A stretch of 64,000 nucleotides of DNA from Streptomyces antibioticus (GCF_001514065.1 NZ_KQ948432.1:411845-475844); one strand, 5' to 3'. Positions 42,039 through 52,562 are shown, counted from the first letter of the stretch. Translations and numbers: made by a program. The notes: generated from the letters alone by a model not told the origin.

Positions 42039-42660
42039 GTACGACTCGGACCGCGAGGACCGGGAGAACCGCGACGACCCCGAGGGCCGCGACGGTCTCG
42101 GCCCGGAGGAGCAGCACGTCCCCTTCGACGAGGCCGCCGCCTGGGAGGCGATCGTCGCCGGGTACGGCGAGGAGCCGCCGGACCCGCCGGGCGCCAAGCC
42201 GTTCAAGTCGGTGGAGGACCTGGCGCTGCTGGAGCCGGAGACCAACGACAGCGGCACCGACACGGACACCGCCGCCGCGGAGCGCCCGAAGGCGGACGAG
42301 AAGCCCGCGCCGGCCAAGCCCCTGGGCAGCTCCGTCGCCTTCGCGCCCGGCGTCGGCCCGCGCGACTACACGGCGCCGGAGCCGACGGAGGAGGACTTCG
42401 ACGAGGACGACGAGGGCCACTTCGTCCCGCCGGAGCCGCCCCCGCTGCCGGACGCCGACACCACGGCCAAGTTCGCCTGGCTCGCGGTGCTGGGCGGCCC
42501 GCTGCTCCTGCTGCTGGCGGTGCTGCTCGGCTGGGACATGACCTGGTGGCTCAGCACGATCGGGATCGGCGGCTTCCTGGGCGGCTTCGCGACGCTGGTG
42601 ATGCGGATGCGGACGGACGAGGACGAGGACGACGACCCCGGGCGGGGAGCCGTCGTCTAG
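42031..42660 (+). CDS. conserved acidic membrane protein
   Basis: A 209-residue protein without a recognised domain. The first 145 residues are acidic and disordered (YDSDREDRENRDDPEGRD; PTEEDFDEDDEGHF). Two transmembrane helices follow (FAWLAVLGGPLLLLLAVLLG and STIGIGGFLGGFATLVMRM) and a short acidic tail ends the protein. GTG 42031 overlaps the esterase stop, and AGGAAGGG is upstream. The pairing with an esterase is conserved in Streptomyces as far as I recall. Its stop shares a CTAG with the nuclease gene on the other strand. Confidence 0.75.
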   Translation: MAEYDSDREDRENRDDPEGRDGLGPEEQHVPFDEAAAWEAIVAGYGEEPPDPPGAKPFKSVEDLALLEPETNDSGTDTDTAAAERPKADEKPAPAKPLGSSVAFAPGVGPRDYTAPEPTEEDFDEDDEGHFVPPEPPPLPDADTTAKFAWLAVLGGPLLLLLAVLLGWDMTWWLSTIGIGGFLGGFATLVMRMRTDEDEDDDPGRGAVV

Positions 42661-43370
42661 CCGGCGGGAACTCTGAGGGTGGCCAGGACCGGAAGGTGGT
42701 CCGTGGCCGCCCTCAGGTCTGTCTCGGGCAGGTGCAGCGGCACTCCGCAGCCGAGCACCTCGATGCCCTTCGTCGCGAAGATCGCGTCGATGCGCTGGTG
42801 CGGTTCGCTGTGGGTCCAGGTGTGCTCGCCGCCGTCGGGGGCCACCGCCCAGCCGTCCTGGAGGCTCGCGGTGAGGCGGCGGAACGTACGGCCGCCGGGG
42901 CGCTCGTTGAGGTCGCCGCCCGCGACGGCGTGCTCGACGCCCATGCCGGCGACACGGTCGAGGAGCATGCCGGCCTGCTCGTAGCGCTCGTCGTTCCGGA
43001 GGCTGAGGTGACAGCTGAGGACGCCGAGGCGGGCGTTGCCGAACCGGACGACGGCCGTCGCGAAGCCGCGCCTGTGCTGCCCCGGCGTGAGCGGGAGAAG
43101 GACGTCCTCCGTGCGCTCCACGGTGGCGCGGAGACTGCACAGGATGGCCGGGCCCGCTGCGGTCGCGCCGCCGGTGAGGATGACGAGGTCGGCTGCGCGG
43201 GCCAGGCGGGCGAGTTTCTTGCGCCAGCGGAAGAATCGGGGGGCTTCTTGGACGAGGACGAGGTCGGGGGCGCAGGCCTTGATGACTCGGGCCAGGGCAG
43301 CGGTGTCATCGCGTAGGGAACGGACGTTGTAGCTGAGGACTCGGACGAGGGCTGCATCGTCAGATGGCAT
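42657..43370 (-). CDS. endonuclease/exonuclease/phosphatase-fold protein
   Basis: A 237-residue member of the EEP (DNase I-like) superfamily. Metal and catalytic landmarks: LSYNVRSLRDD (Asn), VLVQEAPRFFRW (Glu), VLSCHLSLRNDERYEQ (His), AVAGGDLNERPG (Asp-Asn), RIDAIFATKGI and ATDHLPVLATL (Asp-His). The fold covers nucleases, phospholipases and inositol phosphatases; the substrate is unknown. ATG 43370. It converges with the acidic membrane protein through CTAG. Upstream lies a dispersed Streptomyces repeat and then glkA. Confidence 0.85.
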   Translation of the reverse strand: MPSDDAALVRVLSYNVRSLRDDTAALARVIKACAPDLVLVQEAPRFFRWRKKLARLARAADLVILTGGATAAGPAILCSLRATVERTEDVLLPLTPGQHRRGFATAVVRFGNARLGVLSCHLSLRNDERYEQAGMLLDRVAGMGVEHAVAGGDLNERPGGRTFRRLTASLQDGWAVAPDGGEHTWTHSEPHQRIDAIFATKGIEVLGCGVPLHLPETDLRAATDHLPVLATLRVPAG

Positions 43371-43384
43371 GTCGTTGATTTTTG

Positions 43385-43472
43385 CGCCCCATGGCTCGGG
43401 GCGCGAGGTGTGTATGCGCGACTGACCCACCGTCGTGGCTTGTCGCGCAGTTCCCCGCGCCCCCAAAAGCCT
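43385..43472. repeat. dispersed Streptomyces intergenic repeat
   Basis: The stretch holds GCGCCCCATGGCTCGGGGCGC (hairpin) and TGTCGCGCAGTTCCCCGCGC followed by CCCCAAAAGCC. The GCGCAGTTCCCCGCGCCCC motif is a familiar dispersed intergenic element in many Streptomyces genomes. It lies between the EEP nuclease start and the glkA stop. Confidence 0.6.
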
Positions 43473-43486
43473 TCCCCGCCCCCCGA

Positions 43487-44440
43487 TTACATGATCGGGT
43501 CGGGTTCCCGCGCCAGGTCCGCCGCGCCGACCATTCCCGCCTTGTTGCCCAGCTGAGCGGCGATCACATCCGCCACCGGGCGCCAGTTGCCGCCCACCAG
43601 CCAGCGCTTGTACGACTTGCGGATCGGGTCGAGGACCAGTTCGCCCTCGTCCGAGAGGCCGCCGCCGACGATGAAGGCGGACGGGTCGAAGAGGGAGGCC
43701 AGGTCGGCGAGGCCGGCGCCGGCCCAGCGGGCCAGCTCGCGGTAGGAGTCGACGGCGACCGGGTCGCCCTGCCGGGCGGCGACGGAGATGTGCTTGCCCT
43801 CGATGCCCTCGGGCGAGCCGTCGCCGAGGGCGAGCAGCACCTCGGCGCGCTCGGGGGTGGCGTTGGCGCGCTGCTTCGCGTACCGGACGAGGGCGCGGCC
43901 GGAGGCGTACTGCTCCCAGCAGCCCTGCGAACCGCAGCCGCACAGCAGCCCGTCCGGCACCATGCGGATGTGGCCGAACTCGGCGGCGACGCCGAAGTGG
44001 CCGCGGCGCAGCTTGTTGCCGATGATGATGCCGCCGCCGAGGCCGGTGCCGAGCGTGATGCAGATGACGTTGCGGTGGCCCTTGCCGGCGCCGAACTTGT
44101 ACTCGCCCCACGCGGCCGCGTTGGCGTCGTTCTCGACGACGACGGGGAGGCCGACGCGGGCCTCGACCTTCTCCTTCAGCGGCTCGTTGCGCCAGTCGAT
44201 GTTGGGCGCGAAGTAGACCTCGGAACGCTGCCGGTTGACGTAACCGGCGGCTCCGATGCCCACGCCGATGATCTCGTGACCTGCGCGTGCGCCCTCGACG
44301 GCGGAGGCGATGGCGTCCACGATGCCCTCGGGCGTGCCCGGGGTCGGCACCTTGAAGGTCGAGAGGATGTTGCCTTCCTCATCGACCACGCCGGCCGCAA
44401 TCTTCGTGCCGCCGATGTCGACGCCGATGGTGAGTCCCAT
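43487..44440 (-). CDS. glkA: ROK-family glucokinase
   Basis: A 317-residue ROK glucokinase, which phosphorylates glucose and in Streptomyces also takes part in carbon catabolite repression. Landmarks: IGVDIGGTKIAAGVVD (ATP site), VENDANAAAWGEY (catalytic Asp), LGTGLGGGIIIG, EFGHIRM and the zinc motif CGCGSQGCWEQYASG. The length and the upstream DUF5304 gene match S. coelicolor glkA and its SCO2127-type neighbour. ATG 44440 has GAGGGA upstream. Confidence 0.96.
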   Translation of the reverse strand: MGLTIGVDIGGTKIAAGVVDEEGNILSTFKVPTPGTPEGIVDAIASAVEGARAGHEIIGVGIGAAGYVNRQRSEVYFAPNIDWRNEPLKEKVEARVGLPVVVENDANAAAWGEYKFGAGKGHRNVICITLGTGLGGGIIIGNKLRRGHFGVAAEFGHIRMVPDGLLCGCGSQGCWEQYASGRALVRYAKQRANATPERAEVLLALGDGSPEGIEGKHISVAARQGDPVAVDSYRELARWAGAGLADLASLFDPSAFIVGGGLSDEGELVLDPIRKSYKRWLVGGNWRPVADVIAAQLGNKAGMVGAADLAREPDPIM

Positions 44441-44494
44441 GAATCCCTCAGTTTCGGTCGAGCCCCGCTACGGCCCACCGTACCCGAGCGCCCT

Positions 44495-44974
44495 CTAGTC
44501 CAGGTCGATGCGCTCCCCCGGACCGGCCTCCTCGCCGCCCTCGCGGGGCTTGGTGTCCCGCTGGGTCCAGCGCTGTTCCTGGGCCTGGACCGCGGAGCGG
44601 TAGGCGGCCAGCAGTTCGTTGCCGGCCGCTGCCAGGTGGTCGAAGACGTCCGGGTTGCGTTCGATGACGGGCTCGACGGCGGCCTTGGCCTGCTGGACGA
44701 CCTGCTGCACCACCTGCTGGGCGGCCGGTCCGGCGACCGCCCCGAACAGCGGCGACTGGATCGAGGACAGCTTGTCGCTGACGGCGTCGACGAGCTTGCG
44801 CAGTTCCTCGGCGGCCGAGCCGGGCGGCGGGCCGTAGCTCGCGCGACGGCGGGCCTTCTCCGCCGCGAGGTCCTCGGCGGTCGCCGTCGCCCACGCGTCG
44901 GCGTCGGTGGCCCGCACCTCGTCCACGGCCTCTTGCCCCGAGGCGTCGTCTGACGGGCGGAGCTCTTCGCTCAT
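44495..44974 (-). CDS. DUF5304 protein (SCO2127-like)
   Basis: A 159-residue, Ala/Gln/Glu-rich soluble protein (DUF5304). A helical centre (AEELRKLVDAVSDKLSSI; QQVVQQVVQQAKAAVEPVIE) is flanked by disordered ends. Its place directly before glkA on the same strand, with 54 bases between, matches SCO2127 of S. coelicolor, reported to influence glucokinase production and catabolite repression. The molecular mechanism cannot be read from sequence. ATG 44974 has AGGAG upstream. Confidence 0.82.
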   Translation of the reverse strand: MSEELRPSDDASGQEAVDEVRATDADAWATATAEDLAAEKARRRASYGPPPGSAAEELRKLVDAVSDKLSSIQSPLFGAVAGPAAQQVVQQVVQQAKAAVEPVIERNPDVFDHLAAAGNELLAAYRSAVQAQEQRWTQRDTKPREGGEEAGPGERIDLD

Positions 44975-45031
44975 GACGGACTCCTGACTGCGTTGCGTCC
45001 TTACGACGTTACCCGAACGGCCGCACCGGAT

Positions 45032-46201
45032 TCACCGGGTCTGCGGCCAGAGATCCGGGTCCGGCGCGAACCGGACCCGCAGCTCCCCGTCCCGCAGCGC
45101 GGCCCCGGCGACCGTGCACCGGCGCAGCGCGGACGGCAGCGGCACGATCCGCCGGAACTGCCCCGCGGCGACGACGAGTTCGTCCCCGCGCCGGATGAGG
45201 TCCAGGGTGTCCCGTATCGCGCCGGGCAGCGGCACGTGCCACACCAGCACGCCGTCCTCGGCCAGCCGGTCGACGACCGGCCAGTCGACGCACGAGGAGG
45301 TCTCCGGCGCCCCGGGCACCACGAGGGCGTCGAGGTCGTCGAGGCCGCGCGGGTCCCGTCCGGGGTGGGCGATCTCCACGACCTCGTACGTCTCCCGCCA
45401 CTCCTCCAGCGTCTTGCGCTGCTGGGCGACGAGCCCGGTGAGCCAGCTGTCGGCGGGCGCGTCGGGAAGGACCCGGTTGGCGATCAGGTGCTCGGGCCGC
45501 AGCCCGCGCAGGGCGAGCCCGAGGGCGGCGTCGCGCACGGCGTCGGCCCCGCCCGGACCGGGTTCGGCGACGAGCCGTACGACGGTCCTGCGGTCGGCGA
45601 TGACGGCCTCGACGGCGGCGAGCTCCAGGTCCCAGCGCGCGGTGGTCTCGTACAGCCACTCCGAGGGCATCGGCACCCCGGCCAGCCGTCCGAGCACGGG
45701 CCTGAGGGCTCGCGCGGCCTGCCGTTCGGGCGGCAGCAGCCGGCGCAGATAGCGACGCAGTTCCTCGGGGAGGGCGAGGAGGGCGAGGGCCTGCGGGGTG
45801 GGCGGCAGGTCCACGACGAGCAGGTCGTGGCGTTCGGAGAGGGACGCGTCCCGCAGGGCACGCAGGAGGGTGAGCTCCTCGGCGCCGGGCAGCGGGGTGA
45901 CCTCTTCGGGGTCGAGGCGGGAGGCGCCGAGCAGGTCGAGGACGGAGGAGGCGCGCTCCTGGAAGCCGGCGAGGTCGTCGCGGAAACCGGCGGTCGCATC
46001 GGGCCGCCAGGTGGTGAGCCCATCCCGGACCTCGACGGGCACCGGCCCCGTGGCCACGCCCAGGACCGCGCCGAGGGTGTCGGTCCGGTCGCCGCTGAGG
46101 AGGAGGGTCCGGTCACCCGCGCGTGTGGCGGCGAGTGCGGTGGCGGCGGCAAGGGTCGTACGACCGCTGCCGCCGGGACCGGTGATCAGGAGGGTGCGCA
46201 T
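45032..46201 (-). CDS. ArsA/GET3-like P-loop ATPase
   Basis: A 389-residue ArsA-like protein. The N-terminal P-loop reads GPGGSGRTT (residues 8-16): the signature Lys of the deviant Walker A motif is Pro and the main Lys is Arg. The following LLLSGDRTDTLGAVLG and LLVVDLPPTPQALALL (switch regions) keep the ArsA layout, and PLPGAIRDTLDLIRRGDELVV precedes a small C-terminal Hsp20-like strand region. No arsenic genes are near. It corresponds to Rv2184c in the mycobacterial block. ATG 46201; the upstream ribosome binding site is weak. Confidence 0.85.
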   Translation of the reverse strand: MRTLLITGPGGSGRTTLAAATALAATRAGDRTLLLSGDRTDTLGAVLGVATGPVPVEVRDGLTTWRPDATAGFRDDLAGFQERASSVLDLLGASRLDPEEVTPLPGAEELTLLRALRDASLSERHDLLVVDLPPTPQALALLALPEELRRYLRRLLPPERQAARALRPVLGRLAGVPMPSEWLYETTARWDLELAAVEAVIADRRTVVRLVAEPGPGGADAVRDAALGLALRGLRPEHLIANRVLPDAPADSWLTGLVAQQRKTLEEWRETYEVVEIAHPGRDPRGLDDLDALVVPGAPETSSCVDWPVVDRLAEDGVLVWHVPLPGAIRDTLDLIRRGDELVVAAGQFRRIVPLPSALRRCTVAGAALRDGELRVRFAPDPDLWPQTR

Positions 46202-46235
46202 GGGAGTGAACGGTAGATCCCCCCGCGGCAAATCC

Positions 46236-46679
46236 CTATTCCGCTCCGGACTCCACCCGCTTCTTCAGCCCGGCGAGCGCCCGGTCGATGATGACCTTCT
46301 CGGCCTTGCGCTTGATCATCCCCAGCATCGGGATCTTGACGTCGACGGTCAGGAGGTAGGTGACCTCGGTCGACCCGGTGCCGGTGGCCTTGAGGATGTA
46401 GGAGCCGTCCAGCTGGCGCAGCATCTGGGACTTCACCAGCGTCCAGGAGACCTCGTTCTCCCCGGTCCAGGTGTAGCCGAGGACCTGGTCGTCCTTGATG
46501 GCGCCGGCGTCCATCACGAGGCGTACCTGCTCGGCGCGGCCGGCGGCGTCCGTCGCGAGGACCTCCGCCTGCTTCACCTCGCCGGTCCAGTCCGGGTAGC
46601 GGGCGAAGTCGGCGATCACCGCCATGACGTCGGCCGGTGCCGCCTCGATCGTGATGCTCGAGCTGGTGTGTTCCGCCAT
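46236..46679 (-). CDS. SRPBCC (polyketide cyclase/START-like) protein
   Basis: A 147-residue SRPBCC-fold protein. ITIEAAPADVMAVIADFARYPDWTGEVKQ is the typical first strand-helix unit, SWTLVKSQMLRQLDGSYIL a middle strand, and KAEKVIIDRALAGLKKRVE the long C-terminal helix that closes the hydrophobic cavity. It probably binds a lipid-like ligand. ATG 46679 has GGAGG upstream. It lies 34 bases before the ArsA-like gene on the same strand, the same order as Rv2185c-Rv2184c in mycobacteria. Confidence 0.88.
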   Translation of the reverse strand: MAEHTSSSITIEAAPADVMAVIADFARYPDWTGEVKQAEVLATDAAGRAEQVRLVMDAGAIKDDQVLGYTWTGENEVSWTLVKSQMLRQLDGSYILKATGTGSTEVTYLLTVDVKIPMLGMIKRKAEKVIIDRALAGLKKRVESGAE

Positions 46680-46805
46680 CGCCGTGGCTCCTCCAGATGC
46701 GGGCCGGTAGGTCATGAAGCATGCGCACGTGGGTGCAGCGTGAAGGCTACCGCGCACGTGAGCGGCCGACTTCACCGCCCGTCACCCTTCGGGCGCACCG
46801 CCCGC

Positions 46806-47603
46806 TCACCATTCGAGCGCCCACGGCCGGCCGCTCCCCGCGAAGTGCCCGACGTTGACGCACTCGGTCACCCCGATCCGCATCCGGCGCGCGAGCGGTT
46901 GGTGGACGTGACCGAACAGCGCGTACCGGGGGCGGGTGCGCCGGATCGCGTCCAGCAACGCGCGGCTCCCCCGCTCGAAGCGGCGCGCGACGGTGTCGTA
47001 GACCAGCTCCGGCACCTCGGGCGGGATGTGCGTGCACAGCACGTCGACCTCGCCGACCGCCTCGATCTTCGCCGCGTACTCCTCGTCGCTGATCTCGTAC
47101 GGGGTGCGCATGGGGGTGCGCAGGCCGCCGCCGACGAAGCCGAAGACCCGGCCGCCGATCTCCACGCGCTCGCCGTCGAGGACCGTGGTGCCCGGTCCGG
47201 CGTACTCCGCCCACAGGGGCGGCATGTCGACATTGCCGTAGGTGGCGTACGTCGGTGTCGGGAACGCGGCGAACAGCTCGGCGTACTGCTTGCGTACGGC
47301 CTTCTCGATGGCGCTCGCCCGGTCCGTACCGATCCCGGCCCACAGGCGGGCGCCGAACTCGCGGGCCTCCTCGAAGCGGCGGGCGGTGCGCAGCTCGACG
47401 ATGCGGTCGGCGTTCTCGGTGCCGAACAGGTCGGGGAAGATGCCGCGGGAGTGGTCGGCGTAGTCGAGGAAGAGGACCAGGTCACCCAGGCAGATCAGGG
47501 CGTCCGCGCCCTCGCCGGCGCGGGCCAGGTCACGGGCGTTGCCGTGCACGTCGCTGACCACATGGACGCGTGTCCTGCGGTTTCCGGGTGGTGAGGGTGC
47601 CAT
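46806..47603 (-). CDS. calcineurin-like metallophosphoesterase
   Basis: A 265-residue metallophosphoesterase. Metal ligands appear in order: VHVVSDVHGNARDL (D-x-H), ALICLGDLVLFLDYA (GD), TYGNVDMPPL (GN), CTHIPPEVPEL (H) and LFGHVHQPLAR (GHxH). Substrate unknown. ATG 47603 lies 8 bases after a TACCCT box on the minus strand with no ribosome binding site, so the message may be leaderless. It is divergent from the acyl-CoA synthetase gene. Confidence 0.9.
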   Translation of the reverse strand: MAPSPPGNRRTRVHVVSDVHGNARDLARAGEGADALICLGDLVLFLDYADHSRGIFPDLFGTENADRIVELRTARRFEEAREFGARLWAGIGTDRASAIEKAVRKQYAELFAAFPTPTYATYGNVDMPPLWAEYAGPGTTVLDGERVEIGGRVFGFVGGGLRTPMRTPYEISDEEYAAKIEAVGEVDVLCTHIPPEVPELVYDTVARRFERGSRALLDAIRRTRPRYALFGHVHQPLARRMRIGVTECVNVGHFAGSGRPWALEW

Positions 47604-47611
47604 GGCGATCA

Positions 47612-47617
47612 AGGGTA
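47612..47617 (-). promoter_or_regulatory. -10 element of a probable leaderless phosphoesterase transcript
   Basis: On the minus strand TACCCT is followed by 8 bases and the ATG at 47603. A TTCACG lies about 15 bases further upstream as a possible -35. Confidence 0.4.
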
Positions 47618-47789
47618 GGCGCGTGCGGCATACGTGAACAGTGGCGGCCGGACCTGCGGTTACTGGCCAGTCATCAGAGGCCTCGACTACTGTGCGCTCA
47701 GAAACACCAATCCGTGTGACGCAGCGAACATCTCGCCGGGACCCCCTGTCGGAGACGCCATACCGGCGGGTAACGTCCGGGCAGTCCAG

Positions 47790-47826
47790 TCGTGCTCGGG
47801 ATTTCAACATCTGAATCCCTGAGCAC
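47790..47826 (+). other. imperfect hairpin in the acyl-CoA synthetase leader
   Basis: GTGCTC-GGGATTTCA pairs with TGAATCCCT-GAGCAC with small bulges, 70 bases before the start codon. It may be a 5' leader structure; no riboswitch class is recognised. Further upstream (47661-47672) is the palindrome ACTGGCCAGT and a possible -10 TACTGT at 47688-47693. Confidence 0.35.
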
Positions 47827-47899
47827 CTGCCCGAGCCTTGGACCGCACCGTCGCATCGCACAACGTCGTGGCGCCGGCGCCTTATTAGGAGCAGCAGTC

Positions 47900-49696
47900 T
47901 TGCGCGAGTTCAGCCTTCCGGCCTTGTACGAGGTCCCTGCGGACGGAAACCTCACCGACATCGTCCGCAGAAACGCCGCGCAGCATCCGGACGTCGCCGT
48001 CATCGCCCGCAAGGTCGACGGTGCCTGGCAGGACGTGACGGCCACGACCTTCCTCGCGGAGGTGCACGCGGCCGCGAAGGGTCTCATCGCCTCGGGTGTG
48101 CAGCCCGGCGACCGGGTGGGCCTGATGTCGCGGACCCGCTACGAGTGGACGCTGCTGGACTTCGCGATCTGGTGCGCGGGCGCGGTCACCGTGCCGGTGT
48201 ACGAGACCAGCTCGCCGGAGCAGATCCAGTGGATCCTCGCCGACTCCGGCGCGACCGCCTGCATCGTCGAGCTGGACAACCACGCGGCGGCCGTGGAGTC
48301 GGTGCGCGACCGGCTGCCCGAGCTCAAGCACGTCTGGCAGATCGAGGGCGGGGGCGTGGCGGAGCTGGGCCGGGCCGGCCAGGACATCAGCGACGCGGCC
48401 GTCGAGGAGCGCAGCTCGCTGGCGAAGGCGGACGACCCGGCGACCATCGTCTACACGTCCGGCACCACCGGTCGCCCCAAGGGCTGTGTGCTGACCCACC
48501 GCAGCTTCTTCGCGGAGTGCGGCAACGTCGTGGAGCGGCTGCGCCCGCTGTTCCGCACCGGTGAGTGCTCGGTGCTGCTCTTCCTGCCGCTCGCGCATGT
48601 CTTCGGACGGCTCGTGCAGGTCGCGCCGATGATGGCGCCGATCAAGCTGGGCACCGTCCCGGACATCAAGAACCTCACCGACGAGCTGGCCTCCTTCCGG
48701 CCGACGCTGATCCTGGGCGTGCCGCGCGTCTTCGAGAAGGTCTACAACTCGGCGCGCGCCAAGGCGCAGGCGGACGGCAAGGGCAAGATCTTCGACAAGG
48801 CCGCCGACACCGCGATCGCGTACAGCAAGGCGCTGGACACCCCGTCGGGCCCGTCCCTCGGGCTGAAGATCAAGCACAAGACCTTCGACAAGCTGGTCTA
48901 CAGCAAGCTGCGCGCGGTTCTCGGCGGCAAGGGCGAGTACGCCATCTCCGGCGGCGCCCCGCTGGGTGAGCGTCTCGGCCACTTCTTCCGCGGCATCGGC
49001 TTCACGGTCCTGGAGGGCTACGGCCTCACCGAGTCCTGCGCGGCCACCGCCTTCAACCCCTGGGACCGGCAGAAGATCGGCACGGTCGGTCAGCCGCTGC
49101 CCGGCTCGGTGGTCCGCATCGCGGACGACGGCGAGGTGCTGCTGCACGGCGAGCACCTGTTCAAGGGCTACTGGAACAACGAGGCCGCGACCGCCGAGGC
49201 GCTGGCCGACGGCTGGTTCCACACCGGTGACATCGGCACCCTCGACGAGGACGGCTACCTCAGGATCACCGGCCGCAAGAAGGAGATCATCGTCACCGCG
49301 GGCGGCAAGAACGTCGCCCCGGCCGTGATCGAGGACCGTATCCGGGCGCACGCGCTGATCGCCGAGTGCATGGTCGTCGGCGACGGACGGCCCTTCGTGG
49401 GCGCGCTGGTCACCATCGACGACGAGTTCCTGGGCCGTTGGGCGGCCGAGCACGGCAAGCCGGCGGGTTCCACCGCGGCGTCGCTGGCCGGGGACGCGGA
49501 CCTGAACGCTGCCGTCCAGGCCGCGATCGACGACGGCAACGCCGCGGTGTCGAAGGCGGAATCGGTGCGGAAGTTCCGCATTCTGTCCTCCCAGTTCACG
49601 GAGGAGTCGGGCCACCTGACGCCGTCCCTGAAGCTCAAGCGCAACGTGGTGGCGAAGGACTACGCGGACGAGATCGAGGCGATCTACCAGAAGTAG
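47900..49696 (+). CDS. long-chain fatty acyl-CoA synthetase
   Basis: A 598-residue AMP-forming ligase activating long-chain fatty acids. Landmarks: the P-loop TIVYTSGTTGRPKGCVLTHR (landmark), FLPLAHVFGRLVQ, YAISGGAPLGERLGHFF, GYGLTESCAA, GWFHTGDIGTLDEDGYLRITGRKKEII region and the C-terminal LKLKRNVV with the catalytic Lys. TTG 47900 is the start: AGGAGC precedes it by 7 bases and it gives the family N-terminus. It corresponds to FadD15 (Rv2187c), next to pimB' in mycobacteria as here. Confidence 0.94.
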   Translation: MREFSLPALYEVPADGNLTDIVRRNAAQHPDVAVIARKVDGAWQDVTATTFLAEVHAAAKGLIASGVQPGDRVGLMSRTRYEWTLLDFAIWCAGAVTVPVYETSSPEQIQWILADSGATACIVELDNHAAAVESVRDRLPELKHVWQIEGGGVAELGRAGQDISDAAVEERSSLAKADDPATIVYTSGTTGRPKGCVLTHRSFFAECGNVVERLRPLFRTGECSVLLFLPLAHVFGRLVQVAPMMAPIKLGTVPDIKNLTDELASFRPTLILGVPRVFEKVYNSARAKAQADGKGKIFDKAADTAIAYSKALDTPSGPSLGLKIKHKTFDKLVYSKLRAVLGGKGEYAISGGAPLGERLGHFFRGIGFTVLEGYGLTESCAATAFNPWDRQKIGTVGQPLPGSVVRIADDGEVLLHGEHLFKGYWNNEAATAEALADGWFHTGDIGTLDEDGYLRITGRKKEIIVTAGGKNVAPAVIEDRIRAHALIAECMVVGDGRPFVGALVTIDDEFLGRWAAEHGKPAGSTAASLAGDADLNAAVQAAIDDGNAAVSKAESVRKFRILSSQFTEESGHLTPSLKLKRNVVAKDYADEIEAIYQK

Positions 49697-49715
49697 CAGG
49701 CTTTCTGAGCGAACG

Positions 49716-51371
<1,656 letters not shown>

Positions 51372-51393
51372 TTATTCGGTTCCGCCTAGACGG

Positions 51394-52548
51394 CTAGAGC
51401 AACGTCTTCAACTTTTCTGCCAGCAGGTCCCAGCGCCACTTCTCCTCGACCCAGGCCCGCCCCCGCTCCCCCATGCGCTGCCGCAGCTCGGCGTCACCCA
51501 GGAGCGCGAGAATCCGCTCGGCACAGTCCTCGACCGACCCGCCCCGTACGACCCACCCGGTCTCCCCGTCGAGCACGGCGTCCGGCGCGCCGCCGGAGTC
51601 CCCGGCGACGACCGGCAGCCCCGTCGCGGAGGCCTCCAGATACACGATCCCGAGCCCTTCCACGTCCAGCCCGCCCCGCCGCGTCCGGCACGGCATCGCG
51701 AACACGTCCCCGGCGCCGTAGTGCGCGGGCAGCTCGGACCAGGGCACGGAGCCGGTGAAACGGACGGAGTCGGCGACCCCGGTCTCGCGCGCCAGCCTGC
51801 GCAGCTCCTTCTCGTACGGCCCGCCCCCGACGATCAGCAGCACCGCGTCCGGCTGATCGGCGAGAATCCGCGGCATCGCCAGGATCAGCGTGTCCTGCCC
51901 CTTGCGCGGCACCAGCCGCGAGACGCACACCACCACCGGCCGGTCGGTCAGCCCCAGCCGGGCCCGGACGGCCTCACCGCCCGACCCGGGATGGAAGGTC
52001 TTCTCGTCCACCCCCGGCGGCAGCTGCACCATCCGCGACGCCGCCTCCGGCGTCAGCGCGCCGGCGATCCGCGACCGCGTGTACTCGCCGAGGTAGGTGA
52101 TCGTGTCCGTGCTCTCGCCGATCCGGCGCAGCAGCTGCCGCGCGGCGGGCAGCTGGGCCCATCCCGCCTCGTGCCCGTGGGTCGTGGCCACCAGCCGCTC
52201 GGCCCCGGCCTTACGGAGTGCGGGCGCCATCAGCCCGAGCGGCGCCGCCGCCCCGAACCACACCGACGTACAGCCGTGTTCCCGCAGGAGTCCGACCGCC
52301 GTACGCGTGGCCGCGGGCGTCGGCAGAAGCATCGTCGTACGGTCGCGTACGACGGTGAAGGGCTGCTCGGCGTCGAAGGCGGCCGTGGCCTCTACGCCCT
52401 CCCGGCCCCGCTTCCAGGTCGACGCGTAGACCACGAGCCGCTCGGGATCGAGGCGCAGCGCCATGTTGTGCAGGAACGCCTGGATACCGCCTGGCCTGGG
52501 CGGAAAGTCGTTCGTGACGATCAGGGTCTTGGACATCGTCGTGCGCAT
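51394..52548 (-). CDS. pimB: PimB-like GT4 mannosyltransferase
   Basis: A 384-residue GT-B glycosyltransferase of family 4. Landmarks: VTNDFPPRPGGIQAFLHNMA (landmark), THGHEAGWAQLP, VVCVSRLVPRKGQDTLI, LIVGGGPYEKELRRLA and the donor-binding EGLGIVYLEASATGLPVVAG with E-x7-E. PimB' adds the second mannose to phosphatidylinositol monomannoside in actinobacteria; the gene order with fadD15-like and GT87 genes supports that function. Start ATG 52548 is used: TAGGGT lies 8 bases upstream; ATG 52536 is an alternative. Confidence 0.88.
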   Translation of the reverse strand: MRTTMSKTLIVTNDFPPRPGGIQAFLHNMALRLDPERLVVYASTWKRGREGVEATAAFDAEQPFTVVRDRTTMLLPTPAATRTAVGLLREHGCTSVWFGAAAPLGLMAPALRKAGAERLVATTHGHEAGWAQLPAARQLLRRIGESTDTITYLGEYTRSRIAGALTPEAASRMVQLPPGVDEKTFHPGSGGEAVRARLGLTDRPVVVCVSRLVPRKGQDTLILAMPRILADQPDAVLLIVGGGPYEKELRRLARETGVADSVRFTGSVPWSELPAHYGAGDVFAMPCRTRRGGLDVEGLGIVYLEASATGLPVVAGDSGGAPDAVLDGETGWVVRGGSVEDCAERILALLGDAELRQRMGERGRAWVEEKWRWDLLAEKLKTLL

Positions 52549-52556
52549 CGCCGCCG

Positions 52557-52562
52557 ACCCTA
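52557..52562 (-). promoter_or_regulatory. -10 element of a probable leaderless pimB transcript
   Basis: On the minus strand TAGGGT is followed by 8 bases and ATG 52548, with no Shine-Dalgarno sequence. Confidence 0.4.

Noticed and set aside
47661-47672. ACTGGCCAGT palindrome as an operator of the acyl-CoA synthetase
   Set aside because: Ten bases of palindrome is weak evidence alone and no adjacent regulator or repeated copy supports it; kept only as a note.
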